This document shows positions 29,184 to 38,212 of a DNA stretch of 64,000 bases, in pieces. Positions within the stretch are counted from its first letter, which is position 1. Each line of letters opens with the position of its first letter. This stretch comes from Humibacillus xanthopallidus (GTDB taxonomy: Bacteria; Actinomycetota; Actinomycetes; Actinomycetales; Dermatophilaceae): assembly GCF_006716675.1 (NCBI RefSeq), contig NZ_VFPM01000002.1, positions 62,001 to 126,000 on the forward strand, given 5' to 3'. Position numbers and translations under genes: made by a program. Below the pieces are notes generated by a model. That model saw only the letters and a list, made by a program, of their open reading frames with translations, was not told the origin of the DNA and did not search any database.

Positions 29184-30953
29184 TCAGGCGCGGGTGAGGA
29201 CCACGAGGGAGTATGCGCCGACGGAGACCGTGCCCAGGGGCGGCTGGTCGTCGTCGGGGTTGTCGACGGCGTCGACGTCGTCGGTCTCGTGGCCGGCGAA
29301 GAGGGCGCTGTAGGTTGCGGCATCGGAGTTGAAGCGCACCGCCCAGTGCCCTCCGCCCGGCAGGGGCGTCGTGACGTCGCGCGGCTCGGCGCTCGCGTTG
29401 ACGACGACGACGGCGACCTCCTCGTCGCGGGAGCGCGCCCAGGAGAGGGTCTTGGCCTCGTCGTCGACGTGCAGCAGCGAGAAGATGTTGCCGGTCAGGC
29501 CGGCCGAGGTGCCGTCGGCGTTGCGGCGCAGGCGGATGAGGTCCCGCGCGAGGCGCACGATGTCTCGGAACTTCTCGGCGCGCTCCCAGTCGAGCGGCAC
29601 GTCGTCACGGAACCACTCGTCCTCGAGGAACTCCTGGCCCTGGAAGAGCATCGGGATGCCGTGGCCGGTCAGGGCGAGGCAGAGCCCGAGCGTGGCGCGC
29701 TTCTGCGCGGCCCAGCCGCCCGGGTCCTCGCTGTCGATCTCGTGGGTGAGGCGCAGCTTGCCGTTCGCGACCTCGTCGTGGCTCTCGGTGTAGATGATCC
29801 GCGCGAAGGGGTTGTCGTCGGCCCCGATGGCCTCGGCGAGCTCGGTCATCGACCGCTCGCCGTCGTCGACCGCCGTCAACGCCGCCCGCACGGGGTGCAC
29901 GAAGCCGGCGTCCCACTGCGCGTGGAAGCCGGCGCCGCCGTCGCCGAAGGTCGTCAGCGCGGCGTCGTTCTGCAGGTCCTCGGCGATAAGGATCTTGTCG
30001 GGGCGGGTCTCGCGCACGCTCGACGTGATCGCCTGCATGACGTCCCAGCCCTCCGGCAGGTCGCCCGTGCCGACGCCGTCGATGGTGCGGATGTAGAGCG
30101 TCGCGTCGAAGCGCAGGCCGTCCATGTGGTACTCGTCGAACCACATGAGCGCGTTGTCGTGCAGGTAGGCGCGCACCTCCTCGCGGCCGTAGTCGGGGCG
30201 CGTGTCGCCCCACGGCGTCGACGAGCGCTCGTCGTTGTAGAAGTAGATGCCGCCGAGGTCGTTCTCGCTCCAGCCGTCGAAGTGCCAGAGGGCGAGGTCG
30301 CTCGGCCCGAAGTGGTTGAGCACGACGTCGACGATCACGGCGATGCCATGGCGGTGCGCCTCGCGGACGAAGGTCTTGAGCAGGTCGGGCCCGCCGTAGG
30401 TGTGCTCCACCGCGAAGGGGTTCGACGGGTTGTAGCCCCACGAGTAGTCGCCGGCGAACTCCGCGACCGGCATGAGCTCGATGGCGTTGATGCCGAGCGC
30501 GATGAGGTAGTCGAGCTTGCCGGTGACGCCCTCGAGGTCGCCGGGGTTGCCCGGGTCGGCCATGAACGAGCCGATGTGGGTCTCGTAGATGACGAGCTCG
30601 TCGTGCGGCGGGCACGCGAAGGAGTCGCCCTGCCAGTCGAAGGCGTCACGGTCGTAGACGATCCCGTTGCCCGAGGAGTGGGTGACGGCGCGGGCGCGCG
30701 GGTCGATGCGCATGAGGCGCTGGTCGCCGTTGCGGATGACGAACTGGTACTCCGTGCCGGGGCCGACGCCCTCGATGTCCGCGTACCAGTGGCCGTTGTC
30801 CTCCGCCTCGAGGGGGTGGCCGTCCTCCGACCAGTCGGTGAAGCTGCCGGTCACGGAGACGGCGTCGGCGTGGGGTGCCCAGACGCGGAAAGCGGTGCCG
30901 CCCTCGTGGGGCATCGAGCCCAGGCCGGGACGGTGGGGGTCGTGCTCAGACAT
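29184..30953 (-). CDS. GH13 alpha-amylase-family enzyme with CBM48-type N-domain
   Basis: 589 residues. GTAFRVWAPHADAVSVTGSF is a CBM48/E-set domain as in branching enzymes. The GH13 barrel shows DVVLNHFGP, GLRFDATL with nucleophile Asp283, LIAEDLQ with acid Glu325, and ESHDEV with Asp393. The pattern resembles branching or trehalose-releasing relatives rather than plain alpha-amylase. Action on glycogen or malto-oligosaccharide is likely; the exact reaction is unclear. ATG 30953. No signal peptide, so cytoplasmic. GlgX is encoded 26 kb away. Confidence 0.85.
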   Translation of the reverse strand: MSEHDPHRPGLGSMPHEGGTAFRVWAPHADAVSVTGSFTDWSEDGHPLEAEDNGHWYADIEGVGPGTEYQFVIRNGDQRLMRIDPRARAVTHSSGNGIVYDRDAFDWQGDSFACPPHDELVIYETHIGSFMADPGNPGDLEGVTGKLDYLIALGINAIELMPVAEFAGDYSWGYNPSNPFAVEHTYGGPDLLKTFVREAHRHGIAVIVDVVLNHFGPSDLALWHFDGWSENDLGGIYFYNDERSSTPWGDTRPDYGREEVRAYLHDNALMWFDEYHMDGLRFDATLYIRTIDGVGTGDLPEGWDVMQAITSSVRETRPDKILIAEDLQNDAALTTFGDGGAGFHAQWDAGFVHPVRAALTAVDDGERSMTELAEAIGADDNPFARIIYTESHDEVANGKLRLTHEIDSEDPGGWAAQKRATLGLCLALTGHGIPMLFQGQEFLEDEWFRDDVPLDWERAEKFRDIVRLARDLIRLRRNADGTSAGLTGNIFSLLHVDDEAKTLSWARSRDEEVAVVVVNASAEPRDVTTPLPGGGHWAVRFNSDAATYSALFAGHETDDVDAVDNPDDDQPPLGTVSVGAYSLVVLTRA

Positions 30954-31049
30954 GGTGCGCTCCGGCGGTACGGGTCGGGATGGTGGGTTCCGAGCCTAGT
31001 GAGGCCGCCGGGCGCGCCCCACGCCCGGGCTGTCCGCACGCCCTTCGAC

Positions 31050-31142
31050 GGTCGTCGGTATGCCGTCCGGCCGGGTGGGGTGGCCGCGGTATGCCGTCCG
31101 GCTGGCACAGGTGGCCGCGGTATGCCGTCCGGCCGGCTCAGG
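31050..31142. repeat. 31-base tandem repeat, three copies, each with GTATGCCGTCCGGC
   Basis: Copies of TGGCCGCGGTATGCCGTCCG followed by a variable GGCYGG segment are spaced exactly 31 bases apart (GTATGCC at 31058, 31089 and 31120). The array lies between the GH13 and DUF1906 genes and consists of tandem forms of the window-wide GTATGCC motif. Confidence 0.85.
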
Positions 31143-31163
31143 TGGTGGCGGCTCGCTCCAAGG

Positions 31164-34100
31164 TCAGTGCAGATAGCCCTCGACGTCGGCGATCACCTGG
31201 ACCGTGCCACTGGAGCGGTTGACGATCGTCATCGTGCCGTTGCTCGCGAGGCGGCTGATGACGAGGTTGGCGACGGTCTGGCCGGCGCTGAAGTTGGCCG
31301 TGGAGGTTCCCCCGCTCGCGGCCGAGTCGGCCGTGAGGAAGCCTGCTGCGGTGGGGGAGGTGGCGGTGAGGTTGATCGACGCGGAGGTGGCTCCGGCCGG
31401 GACGGGGGAGCCGGCGACCCCGGCCACCTTGACCGTCAGCGAGGCCCGGGGCGCGAGCGCCGTCTTGACGGGGTTCGTCGCCGTGCCCGTGCGGGTGTCG
31501 AGGAGGCGCACCGGGGTGGGCGAGACCCACTGGTTCGTGGAACCGGTGGGGCCGAGGTAGCCCCCGACGTCGGCGACGACGTGGACGGTGCCGCGCGAGT
31601 GGTTGACGATCGTCATGGTGCCGTTGGTCGCGAGGCGGGTGATGACGAGGTTGGCGACGGTCTGGCCGGCGGTGAAGTTCGCCGTGGACGTCCCTCCGCT
31701 CGCGGTCGAGTCGGCCGTCAGGTAGCCGGCCGCCGTGGGCGAGGTGGCGGTGAGGTTGACGGCTGCAGCCGTGGCTCCAGAGGGGACGGGTGACCCGCTG
31801 ACCCCAGCGACCTTGACGGTGAGCGAGGCTCCGGGGGCGAGCGCCGTCTTGACCGGGTTGGTCGCCGTGCCCGTGCGGGTGTCGAGCAGGCGGACGGGGG
31901 CGGGGGAGACCCACGTGCTCGTCGTGCCGGTCGCGGTGACGTAGCCCTCGACGTCAGCGACGACCTGGACGGAGCCGCCCGAGTGGTTGACGACCGTCAT
32001 GGTGCCGTTGGCGGCCAGGCGGGTGATGACGAGGTTGGCCACCGTCCGCCCCGCGGTGAAGTTGGCCGTTGACGTGCCGCCGCTCGCGGTGGAGTCGGCG
32101 GTGAGGAACCCGGCCGTCTGGGGAGCCGTGACGGTGAGGTTGATCGCCGCGGCTTGTGCGCCGGCGGGGACGGGGGAGCCGGTGACGCCGGCGACCGTGA
32201 CCGTGAGCGAGCCCCACGGTGCGAGCGCGACCTTGACTGGGTTGGTCGCCGTGCCGACGCGGGTGTCGAGCAGCCGCACCGGTGCGACGGGGACGAGGTG
32301 CCCGTGCGGAAGTGGAGTGACGGGGGCCGAGGGCGCCGAGGCCGGGCCGGTGCCGACGCCGTTCCTCGCCGTGACCGTGAAGGTGTAGGCGGTCCCGTTC
32401 GTCAGCCCGGTCACGACCGCCGAGGTCGCGGTGCCGGCGACGGTCACGCTCGCGCCGCCGGGTGACGCGGTCACGGTGTAGGCGGTGATCGGGCTCCCGT
32501 TGTCTGATGGCGCGCGCCACCGCACCGTGGCGCGCTTGTCACCGGGCACGGCCGAGACCGAGGTGGGCGCGGACGGGACGTTGGCGACGAGCTGGAACGA
32601 CATCGCGTCGGCGCCGACCTGTGCGGTCGTGGGGCTCGGGCCGTTGTCACCGAGGTGGACCGTGATCGGGCTGCCCGAGCGGGCGACGAAGCTGCCGAGG
32701 GCGGCGTAGCCGGTCACCGTGGACTGGTTGACCGTCCGGACGACAGTGCCGTTCGCGTCCTTGATCGTGTAGGGCACGGTCGCGCTGGCGCGGGTGGCCG
32801 GGATGTAGGCGCTCACGGCATACGTGCCCGGCGGCAGCTGGGGAGACCACGTGGCCCCGTTGGACTCGGTGGCGCCGTTGGAGTAGGTCGAGTAGGCGCG
32901 GCCGCGGAGGCCCTGACCGGGGTTGGGCTTCCAGTAGGACATGCTGCCCGTGAAGACGAAGGACGTGCCACCGGGCCCGAAGACGTTCGGGCCGTAGTCG
33001 ACGGGCACGGGGGAGCCCGCGACCTGGCCGCCGAGCCAGTTGGCGTCGATGTTGATGCTGACTCCGCCCCAGGTCTCGGTGAGGTTGTCGTACTGGTGCA
33101 GCCGCTGGCCCCGCGACCAGAAGATGTCCTTGAACGCCGGGTAGGAGGCCGAGTCCGAGAGCGTCTGCAGGCCGTTCCAGTGGGCGAACCAGACGTCGTC
33201 GGGCGGGACGAAGCCGCTCGTGCCGGCGGCGACGGCGTTCGACATGTCGACCATGAGCGAGGAGGTGCTCCCGTAGGCGCCGGAGAGGTAGCCCAGGGCG
33301 TGCAGCTCGGCCGTCCACGCCGACATGAAGGTGAGCACGGTCTGCACACAGGCCTGGTCGGAGCTGCGGTATCCCTCCATGTCGTAGTAGATCGGCGTGC
33401 CGGCGCCGAGGCCGAAGGACTGGGCGCGGCTCACCGCGTCGTCAGCGCTCGCCTTGCCCTGGGCCGCGGCCCTGCTCGGGTCGATCGTGGCCAGGCCGGT
33501 CTGGTTGACGCACGGCGCCTGCACACCGACGTAGATCGGGATCAGCCCCCACCCCATCGAGGTCGTCTGGCTCACCCAGCTCGAGCTGAGGTTGCCGTCG
33601 GGGCAGGCGCGCATGGAGCCGCCGATGTAGATGCCTGCGGCGCGGTAGGGCGAGGACGAGAACCAGGACTGCATCGTCGCGACCGACGGCGCGGCGCACG
33701 TGTCGAAGCCCATGCCGGTGAAGGTCGTGGCGCCTGTCGAGGCTGTCGAGGCAGTCGCGGAGGGGAGGGTCGTCGCCACCTGAGCTCGCGGCTCGCCGGC
33801 GAGGCTCCGGCTGACGCCGAGGGGGGCATCGGTCGCCGTGCGCGCCGGCGTGGCCCGCGCGGGCGTAGCCGGCGTGGCCTGGCCGGACGTGGCCTGGCTG
33901 GACGTGGCCGGCCCGGTCGTGGGTGCGTTCGTGGGGGCCGCCGTGGCCAGGACGGCCTCCACGGCTGCCTCGTCGGCTCCCCAGAAGACCTCGGCCTCGA
34001 CGTTCGGGCTCGTGAACCACACCTGCTTCGAGCGCCCCACCGGGTTGGCACCGGTGCGGGCGGCCATCCGGCCCACCGTCGTCGGCCGGGCTGTCGTCGC

Positions 34101-34511
34101 GGCGAGCCGCTGGGCGGAGGCCGGGCGCAGGTGGATCGTCTCGGCCCGCCCGACGAGGTGCGCCGGGCAGTCCTGCTGGGGGCCGGGGTCTCCGAGATAG
34201 ACGGCGTTGACGTCGAGCCGGACGCACCGGCTCGGGTCGGCAGCGAGGTCGACGACCTGCCAGTCGCTCGGCACGTCGAGGCTCACGCCGCGATAGCTGA
34301 CCCGATGCCCCTTGCCCGCCGCCGCGGGGGACGAGGTGGCGCCGACTGCAGCCGACGTGGCCGCAAGCGGGTCGACCGCTACCGGACCGGCTGCCGCCGG
34401 GCTGGCCGGGGTCTCACCTCCCGCCGCGAGGACCGGTGCAGGGCCACCGCCGCCGAGGACGAGCCCCGTCGCGCCGACGAGGAGCAGGAACCGTCGCCAG
34501 GGAGTGGGCAT
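31164..34511 (-). CDS. secreted DUF1906 (glycoside hydrolase-like) protein with FN3 and three C-terminal repeats
   Basis: 1,115 residues. A Sec signal peptide covers about 1-32 (RFLLLVGATGLVLGGGG). After a Thr/Ala/Pro-rich region comes a DUF1906 glycoside hydrolase-like TIM-barrel domain (TGMGFDTCAAPSVATMQSWF ... YYDMEGY ... GYLSGAYGS ... FAHWNGL, about residues 270-520), the family of mycobacterial Rv2525c, thought to act on the cell wall. One FN3 domain follows (about 645-735), then three nearly identical modules of about 128 residues starting PVRLLDTRxGTATNPVK and ending near xGYL. Such repeats are common on actinobacterial surface hydrolases and probably bind the wall. Catalytic activity is unproven. 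ATG 34511 follows GGGAAGGG. Confidence 0.85.
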   Translation of the reverse strand: MPTPWRRFLLLVGATGLVLGGGGPAPVLAAGGETPASPAAAGPVAVDPLAATSAAVGATSSPAAAGKGHRVSYRGVSLDVPSDWQVVDLAADPSRCVRLDVNAVYLGDPGPQQDCPAHLVGRAETIHLRPASAQRLAATTARPTTVGRMAARTGANPVGRSKQVWFTSPNVEAEVFWGADEAAVEAVLATAAPTNAPTTGPATSSQATSGQATPATPARATPARTATDAPLGVSRSLAGEPRAQVATTLPSATASTASTGATTFTGMGFDTCAAPSVATMQSWFSSSPYRAAGIYIGGSMRACPDGNLSSSWVSQTTSMGWGLIPIYVGVQAPCVNQTGLATIDPSRAAAQGKASADDAVSRAQSFGLGAGTPIYYDMEGYRSSDQACVQTVLTFMSAWTAELHALGYLSGAYGSTSSLMVDMSNAVAAGTSGFVPPDDVWFAHWNGLQTLSDSASYPAFKDIFWSRGQRLHQYDNLTETWGGVSINIDANWLGGQVAGSPVPVDYGPNVFGPGGTSFVFTGSMSYWKPNPGQGLRGRAYSTYSNGATESNGATWSPQLPPGTYAVSAYIPATRASATVPYTIKDANGTVVRTVNQSTVTGYAALGSFVARSGSPITVHLGDNGPSPTTAQVGADAMSFQLVANVPSAPTSVSAVPGDKRATVRWRAPSDNGSPITAYTVTASPGGASVTVAGTATSAVVTGLTNGTAYTFTVTARNGVGTGPASAPSAPVTPLPHGHLVPVAPVRLLDTRVGTATNPVKVALAPWGSLTVTVAGVTGSPVPAGAQAAAINLTVTAPQTAGFLTADSTASGGTSTANFTAGRTVANLVITRLAANGTMTVVNHSGGSVQVVADVEGYVTATGTTSTWVSPAPVRLLDTRTGTATNPVKTALAPGASLTVKVAGVSGSPVPSGATAAAVNLTATSPTAAGYLTADSTASGGTSTANFTAGQTVANLVITRLATNGTMTIVNHSRGTVHVVADVGGYLGPTGSTNQWVSPTPVRLLDTRTGTATNPVKTALAPRASLTVKVAGVAGSPVPAGATSASINLTATSPTAAGFLTADSAASGGTSTANFSAGQTVANLVISRLASNGTMTIVNRSSGTVQVIADVEGYLH

Positions 34512-34664
34512 GTCGCCACCCTTCCCGTCAGCCACCGTTCCGAACCGGCCCCTGCCGACCATGCCGGGGACTCTCGTGGCACACGGCGCCGATGAGCACC
34601 CTGTGACTCATGAGGCTAGCCTGACGGCTGAGATCTGGCACGGTGAATGGTCATCACCACGGCG

Positions 34665-36221
34665 TCACCAGCCGGCGAGCGCGCGGACCGTCGGCACCGT
34701 GTCGATCTCGGACACCGGCTTGTCGTCGCGGTAGCGCAGCACCCGGGCGAAGCGCAGCGCCATGCCGCCTGGGTAGCGCGTGGAGCGCTGCACCCCGTCG
34801 AAGGCGATCTCGACGACCTGCTCCGGGCGCAGGTGGACGACCCAGCCGCTCTCGTCGCCGGGGTCGACGGCGAGCTCCCGGAAGCGCTCGGTCTGCCACG
34901 CGAGCATCTCGTCGGTCATCCCCTTGAAGGTCTTGCCGAGCATCACGAGCTCACCGGTCTCGGCGTCGCGCGCGCCGAGGTGGATGTTGGAGAGCCACCC
35001 CTTGCGGCGCCCGCTGCCCCACTCGACGGCGAGCACGACGAGGTCGAGGGTGTGCCGGGGCTTGACCTTGACCCACCCGGGACCGCGCCGGCCGGCGGCA
35101 TACGGCAGGGCGGGGTCCTTGACGACGACGCCCTCGTGACCGGCCGCGACGAGGTCGGTGAAGAACTGCTGGGCCCGCCCGGGGTCGTCGGTGCGCTCGC
35201 GCGGCACGAGCCACGCCGGTGGCACGGTGCGTGCGAGGCGTTCCCAGCGCACCTGCGCGGGCTCGTCGAGCAGGTCCTCGCCGTCAAGGTGCAGCACGTC
35301 GAAGAAGTAGGGCGTGAGGGGCACCTCATCGCGCAGCCGCGCGACGTCCGCGCTGCTCGCCGTGCGCGCGCCCGTCACCTGGAAGGGCTGCGGCCGGCCG
35401 CTCTCAGCGAGGGCGATCACCTCGCCGTCGAGCACGAGGGTCTCGACGTCGAGCGCCGCGAGCCCCTCGGTGATCTCGGGCATGCGGTCGGTCACCTCGT
35501 CGAGCGTGCGGGTGAAGAGGCGCACGCTGCCGGGGCTCGTGCGGTTGTCGACATGGGCCTGCAGGCGTATGCCGTCGAGCTTGGTCTCGACGACGACCTC
35601 GCCTCCGAGCGTGGCGAGCGCGCCCGCGACGTCGGGCGCCGAGCCGGCGAGCATCGGCCGCAGGGGCCGCCCGACCTCGAGGGTCAGGGCCGCGAGCGCG
35701 TCAGACCCGCCGGTGAGGGCAGCCCGTGCGACAGGTCCCGCGAAGCCCGCGAGCATGACCGCGCGACGGACGGCTGCGTCGGGCACGTCGGCCGCCTTGG
35801 CGATGGCCTGGAGCATGACGCCGTCGCCGGCGCCCTGTCGCGTCTCGCCCGTGATGAGGCCGCGCAGCCAGGCCTGCTCGTCAGCGGTGGCCCGCCTGAA
35901 GAGATTGCGCACGGCCGCGGACCGCGCTGTCGCAGAGCCGGATCCGGTGATGCCCGCGATGGTCGTGGCAGCCGCGTCGACCTCCTCGACCGTGAGGCTC
36001 GACTCGGCGGCCGGCTCGGGGAGGCTCTGGAGCCCTCGCCAGCTGACGCCGATGCGCCGCTGGGGCAGCACCCCGGACAGGTGGGCGGCGACGACCTCGA
36101 TGACCTCTGGACCGTCGCTCTGCGCCCGCCGCAGGCAGGCTGCGAGCGCCTCGACCTTCGCGGTGCGAGAGCTGGTCGCGGCCACGGCACGGCCGGTGTC
36201 GACGACGTCAGAGAGCTGCAT
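34665..36221 (-). CDS. ATP-dependent DNA ligase
   Basis: 518 residues, the actinobacterial LigB-like form. N-terminal helical domain; adenylation motif KLDGIRL with the AMP-accepting Lys214; VLDGEVIAL (motif III); FFDVLHLDG; EGVVVKDP (motif IV) and GWVKVKP (motif V). The C-terminal OB fold contains MALRFARVLRYRDDKP. It seals nicks using ATP, in addition to the essential NAD-dependent LigA. The motif I isoleucine is encoded by the rare ATA inside GGCATAC. ATG 36221. Confidence 0.93.
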   Translation of the reverse strand: MQLSDVVDTGRAVAATSSRTAKVEALAACLRRAQSDGPEVIEVVAAHLSGVLPQRRIGVSWRGLQSLPEPAAESSLTVEEVDAAATTIAGITGSGSATARSAAVRNLFRRATADEQAWLRGLITGETRQGAGDGVMLQAIAKAADVPDAAVRRAVMLAGFAGPVARAALTGGSDALAALTLEVGRPLRPMLAGSAPDVAGALATLGGEVVVETKLDGIRLQAHVDNRTSPGSVRLFTRTLDEVTDRMPEITEGLAALDVETLVLDGEVIALAESGRPQPFQVTGARTASSADVARLRDEVPLTPYFFDVLHLDGEDLLDEPAQVRWERLARTVPPAWLVPRERTDDPGRAQQFFTDLVAAGHEGVVVKDPALPYAAGRRGPGWVKVKPRHTLDLVVLAVEWGSGRRKGWLSNIHLGARDAETGELVMLGKTFKGMTDEMLAWQTERFRELAVDPGDESGWVVHLRPEQVVEIAFDGVQRSTRYPGGMALRFARVLRYRDDKPVSEIDTVPTVRALAGW

Positions 36222-36274
36222 GCCCCGATCCTGCCTCCACGCACCGACACCGGCCAGAGGCGACAGCCGGCCGC

Positions 36275-37300
36275 TCAGTCCGCGGTGACCCGCTCGATGA
36301 AGGCGACCGCCCGGTCGAGGGCCAGCCTGCCGGGCTCGGTGTCGAGGTCGAACTGGAACTCGTGCCCGAGACGCGGCTCGTGGTCGTCGGGGAAGAACAG
36401 CGTGTCGTGCGGGACCCCGGCCGCGTCGAGGGCGGCGACGAGCCCGAGCGAGTGCGCCAGCAGCGGGTCGGCATTGCCTGCGGACACGAAGGCGGGCGGG
36501 AAGGAGCCCGTGAGGTTCTGTGGCACCGACGCGAGGGCCGAGGCAGGGTGCGAGCGGTGGTCGCGCGTGCCGAGGTAGGACCAGAGGGCCGTGTCGACCA
36601 GCCAGGCCCCGATCTTCGAGCTGCCGTGCGAGAGCGCGAAGTCGAAGGCCCCGCAGAAGAGCACGACTCCGCGCAGCCCCGACGGCGGCAGGGCCACGTC
36701 GATCCCCACCCGCGCGGCATACTCCGGGTCGGTCACGAGGCTCGCCACCTGCGCCGCGATCTGCGCGCCCGCCGAGTCGCCGGCCAGCACGATCCGGGTG
36801 GGGTCGACGCCGAGACGGTCGGCGTGGTCGATGAGGTGCGCGAGGGCGCCGGCCACCTGGCGCACCGGCGTGGGGTAGCGCTTGCCCGGCGCGATCGAGT
36901 AGTCGACGCCGACCGTCGTGACACCGCGACCCGCGAGCACCCGGAGGTAGTTCGCGACGTCGTCCTTCGACCCCGACACGAAGGCCCCGCCGTGAACCCA
37001 CACGACGGTGGCCAGCGCATCGCTGCGGTTCGGACGGAAGACGTCGAGACGCCCGTCGGGGTCGGACACGGCATACGCCTCGCCCAGCACCTCGACGAGG
37101 TCTGTCGGCGTGTGCGGTGCGAGCGCGGCGCTCGCGCGTGCGGCGCCCCGGTCGAAGACGGCGCGGATCGCCAGGGCCGATGGCCAGGGCGACAGTCGCA
37201 CGGCGGCAGCCGCTGCCACGGCCGTGCCGACCGCAGCCGCGCCGACGCCGCCGATGCGGTCGATGATGCCGGCCATGGGCCTGCTCCGGCGCTCGGTCAT
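36275..37300 (-). CDS. alpha/beta hydrolase (HSL/esterase-lipase type)
   Basis: 341 residues. Oxyanion motif HGGAF near residue 103 and nucleophile Ser176 in GDSAGA place it in the hormone-sensitive-lipase-like group; Asp in GNADPLL and His in EPRLGHEF complete the triad. N-terminal hydrophobic Ala-rich segment (AAAVGTAVAAAAAV) could be a membrane anchor. Carboxyl-ester substrate unknown. Divergent from the SDR operon. ATG 37300 used; 37276 also possible. Confidence 0.88.
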   Translation of the reverse strand: MTERRSRPMAGIIDRIGGVGAAAVGTAVAAAAAVRLSPWPSALAIRAVFDRGAARASAALAPHTPTDLVEVLGEAYAVSDPDGRLDVFRPNRSDALATVVWVHGGAFVSGSKDDVANYLRVLAGRGVTTVGVDYSIAPGKRYPTPVRQVAGALAHLIDHADRLGVDPTRIVLAGDSAGAQIAAQVASLVTDPEYAARVGIDVALPPSGLRGVVLFCGAFDFALSHGSSKIGAWLVDTALWSYLGTRDHRSHPASALASVPQNLTGSFPPAFVSAGNADPLLAHSLGLVAALDAAGVPHDTLFFPDDHEPRLGHEFQFDLDTEPGRLALDRAVAFIERVTAD

Positions 37301-37374
37301 GTCGCCAAATCTACTCGTGGGACCCACCCGTCCGTCTGCCCGGCACTTGACGTGGGCCGCCCGAGTCGTCAAGG

Positions 37375-37388
37375 TAAGCAAGCGCTTA
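37375..37388. promoter_or_regulatory. candidate operator TAAGC-N4-GCTTA
   Basis: TAAGCAAGCGCTTA is an inverted repeat 39 bases upstream of the first SDR start. Similar palindromes occur before TetR-regulated acyl-CoA genes in actinobacteria, so a fatty-acyl-responsive TetR repressor is inferred. No regulator gene lies next to it. Confidence 0.45.
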
Positions 37389-37426
37389 GTCACGCGTTTC
37401 CGAGCAGTAGCAAGGAGAGCATCGTC

Positions 37427-38212
37427 ATGGCCGACACCGCCGTCGTCACCGGGGCCGCCCGGGGGATCGGCCGCGCCATCGCCGCCCGGCTGACCCGTGA
37501 GGGCTGGTCGGTCGTCGTCGCCGACCTCGACGCGGACGCACTGGGCGACGCGGCAGCCGAGCTCGGCGCCCTCGCGGTGCCGGGCGACACCTCGACCGAT
37601 TCAGGCGTGCGTCACCTCGTCGACACGGCATACGGCCACCTCGGTCACGTCGACGCCTTCTTCGCCAACGCCGGCATCGGCACCCTCCAGGGCCTCGAGG
37701 CTTCCGACGCCCAGTGGGCGAGGGCGCTCGACACCAACGTCATGGCCCACGTGCGCGCGGCCCGTCACCTCGTGCCGCGCTGGCTCGACGCCGGCGGCGG
37801 CCGTCTCGTCGTCACGGCCTCGGCGGCCGGCCTGCTCACGATGCTGGGCGATGCCCCCTACTCCGTCAGCAAGCACGGGGCCGTCGCCTTCGCCGAGTGG
37901 CTGAGCGCGACCTACCGCCACCGCGGCATCGTCGTCCAGGCGATCTGCCCCCAGGGCGTGCAGACGAGGATGCTCGAGGAGTCGGGGCCCCTGCAGGGCC
38001 TGCTCACCCGCGACGCCACGGTGACTCCCGACGAGGTCGCCGACGCCGTCTGGGCTGCGCTCGCAGGAGATGACTTCCTCGTCCTGCCGCACCCCGAGGT
38101 GCGCGACTACTACGCGCAGCGCGCGGCCCACCCCGACGCCTGGCTCGCCGGCATGAACCGGCTCCAGCAGAAGCTCGACAGCCAGCACACCCCCGCCAAG
38201 GAGAACGCATGA
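37427..38212 (+). CDS. short-chain dehydrogenase/reductase (first of operon)
   Basis: 261 residues, classical SDR. NAD(P) motif TGAARGIG near residues 8-15, NAG in FFANAGIGTL, catalytic Ser in VVTASAAG and Tyr-x-x-x-Lys in YSVSKHG. Acidic VVVADLD after strand 2 suggests NAD preference. It leads a five-gene operon with FabG-like, APH-like and two acyl-CoA dehydrogenase genes, so oxidation of a hydroxyacyl-CoA is plausible. ATG overlaps the next start (ATGA at 38209). AAGGAGAG precedes the start. Confidence 0.9.
   Translation: MADTAVVTGAARGIGRAIAARLTREGWSVVVADLDADALGDAAAELGALAVPGDTSTDSGVRHLVDTAYGHLGHVDAFFANAGIGTLQGLEASDAQWARALDTNVMAHVRAARHLVPRWLDAGGGRLVVTASAAGLLTMLGDAPYSVSKHGAVAFAEWLSATYRHRGIVVQAICPQGVQTRMLEESGPLQGLLTRDATVTPDEVADAVWAALAGDDFLVLPHPEVRDYYAQRAAHPDAWLAGMNRLQQKLDSQHTPAKENA

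Noticed and set aside
32655..34595. Long open frames antisense to clear genes, such as this 646-codon plus-strand frame
   Set aside because: It opposes the DUF1906 gene with its recognisable domains; high GC leaves few stops in shadow frames, and the translation is low-complexity Arg/Gly/Val.
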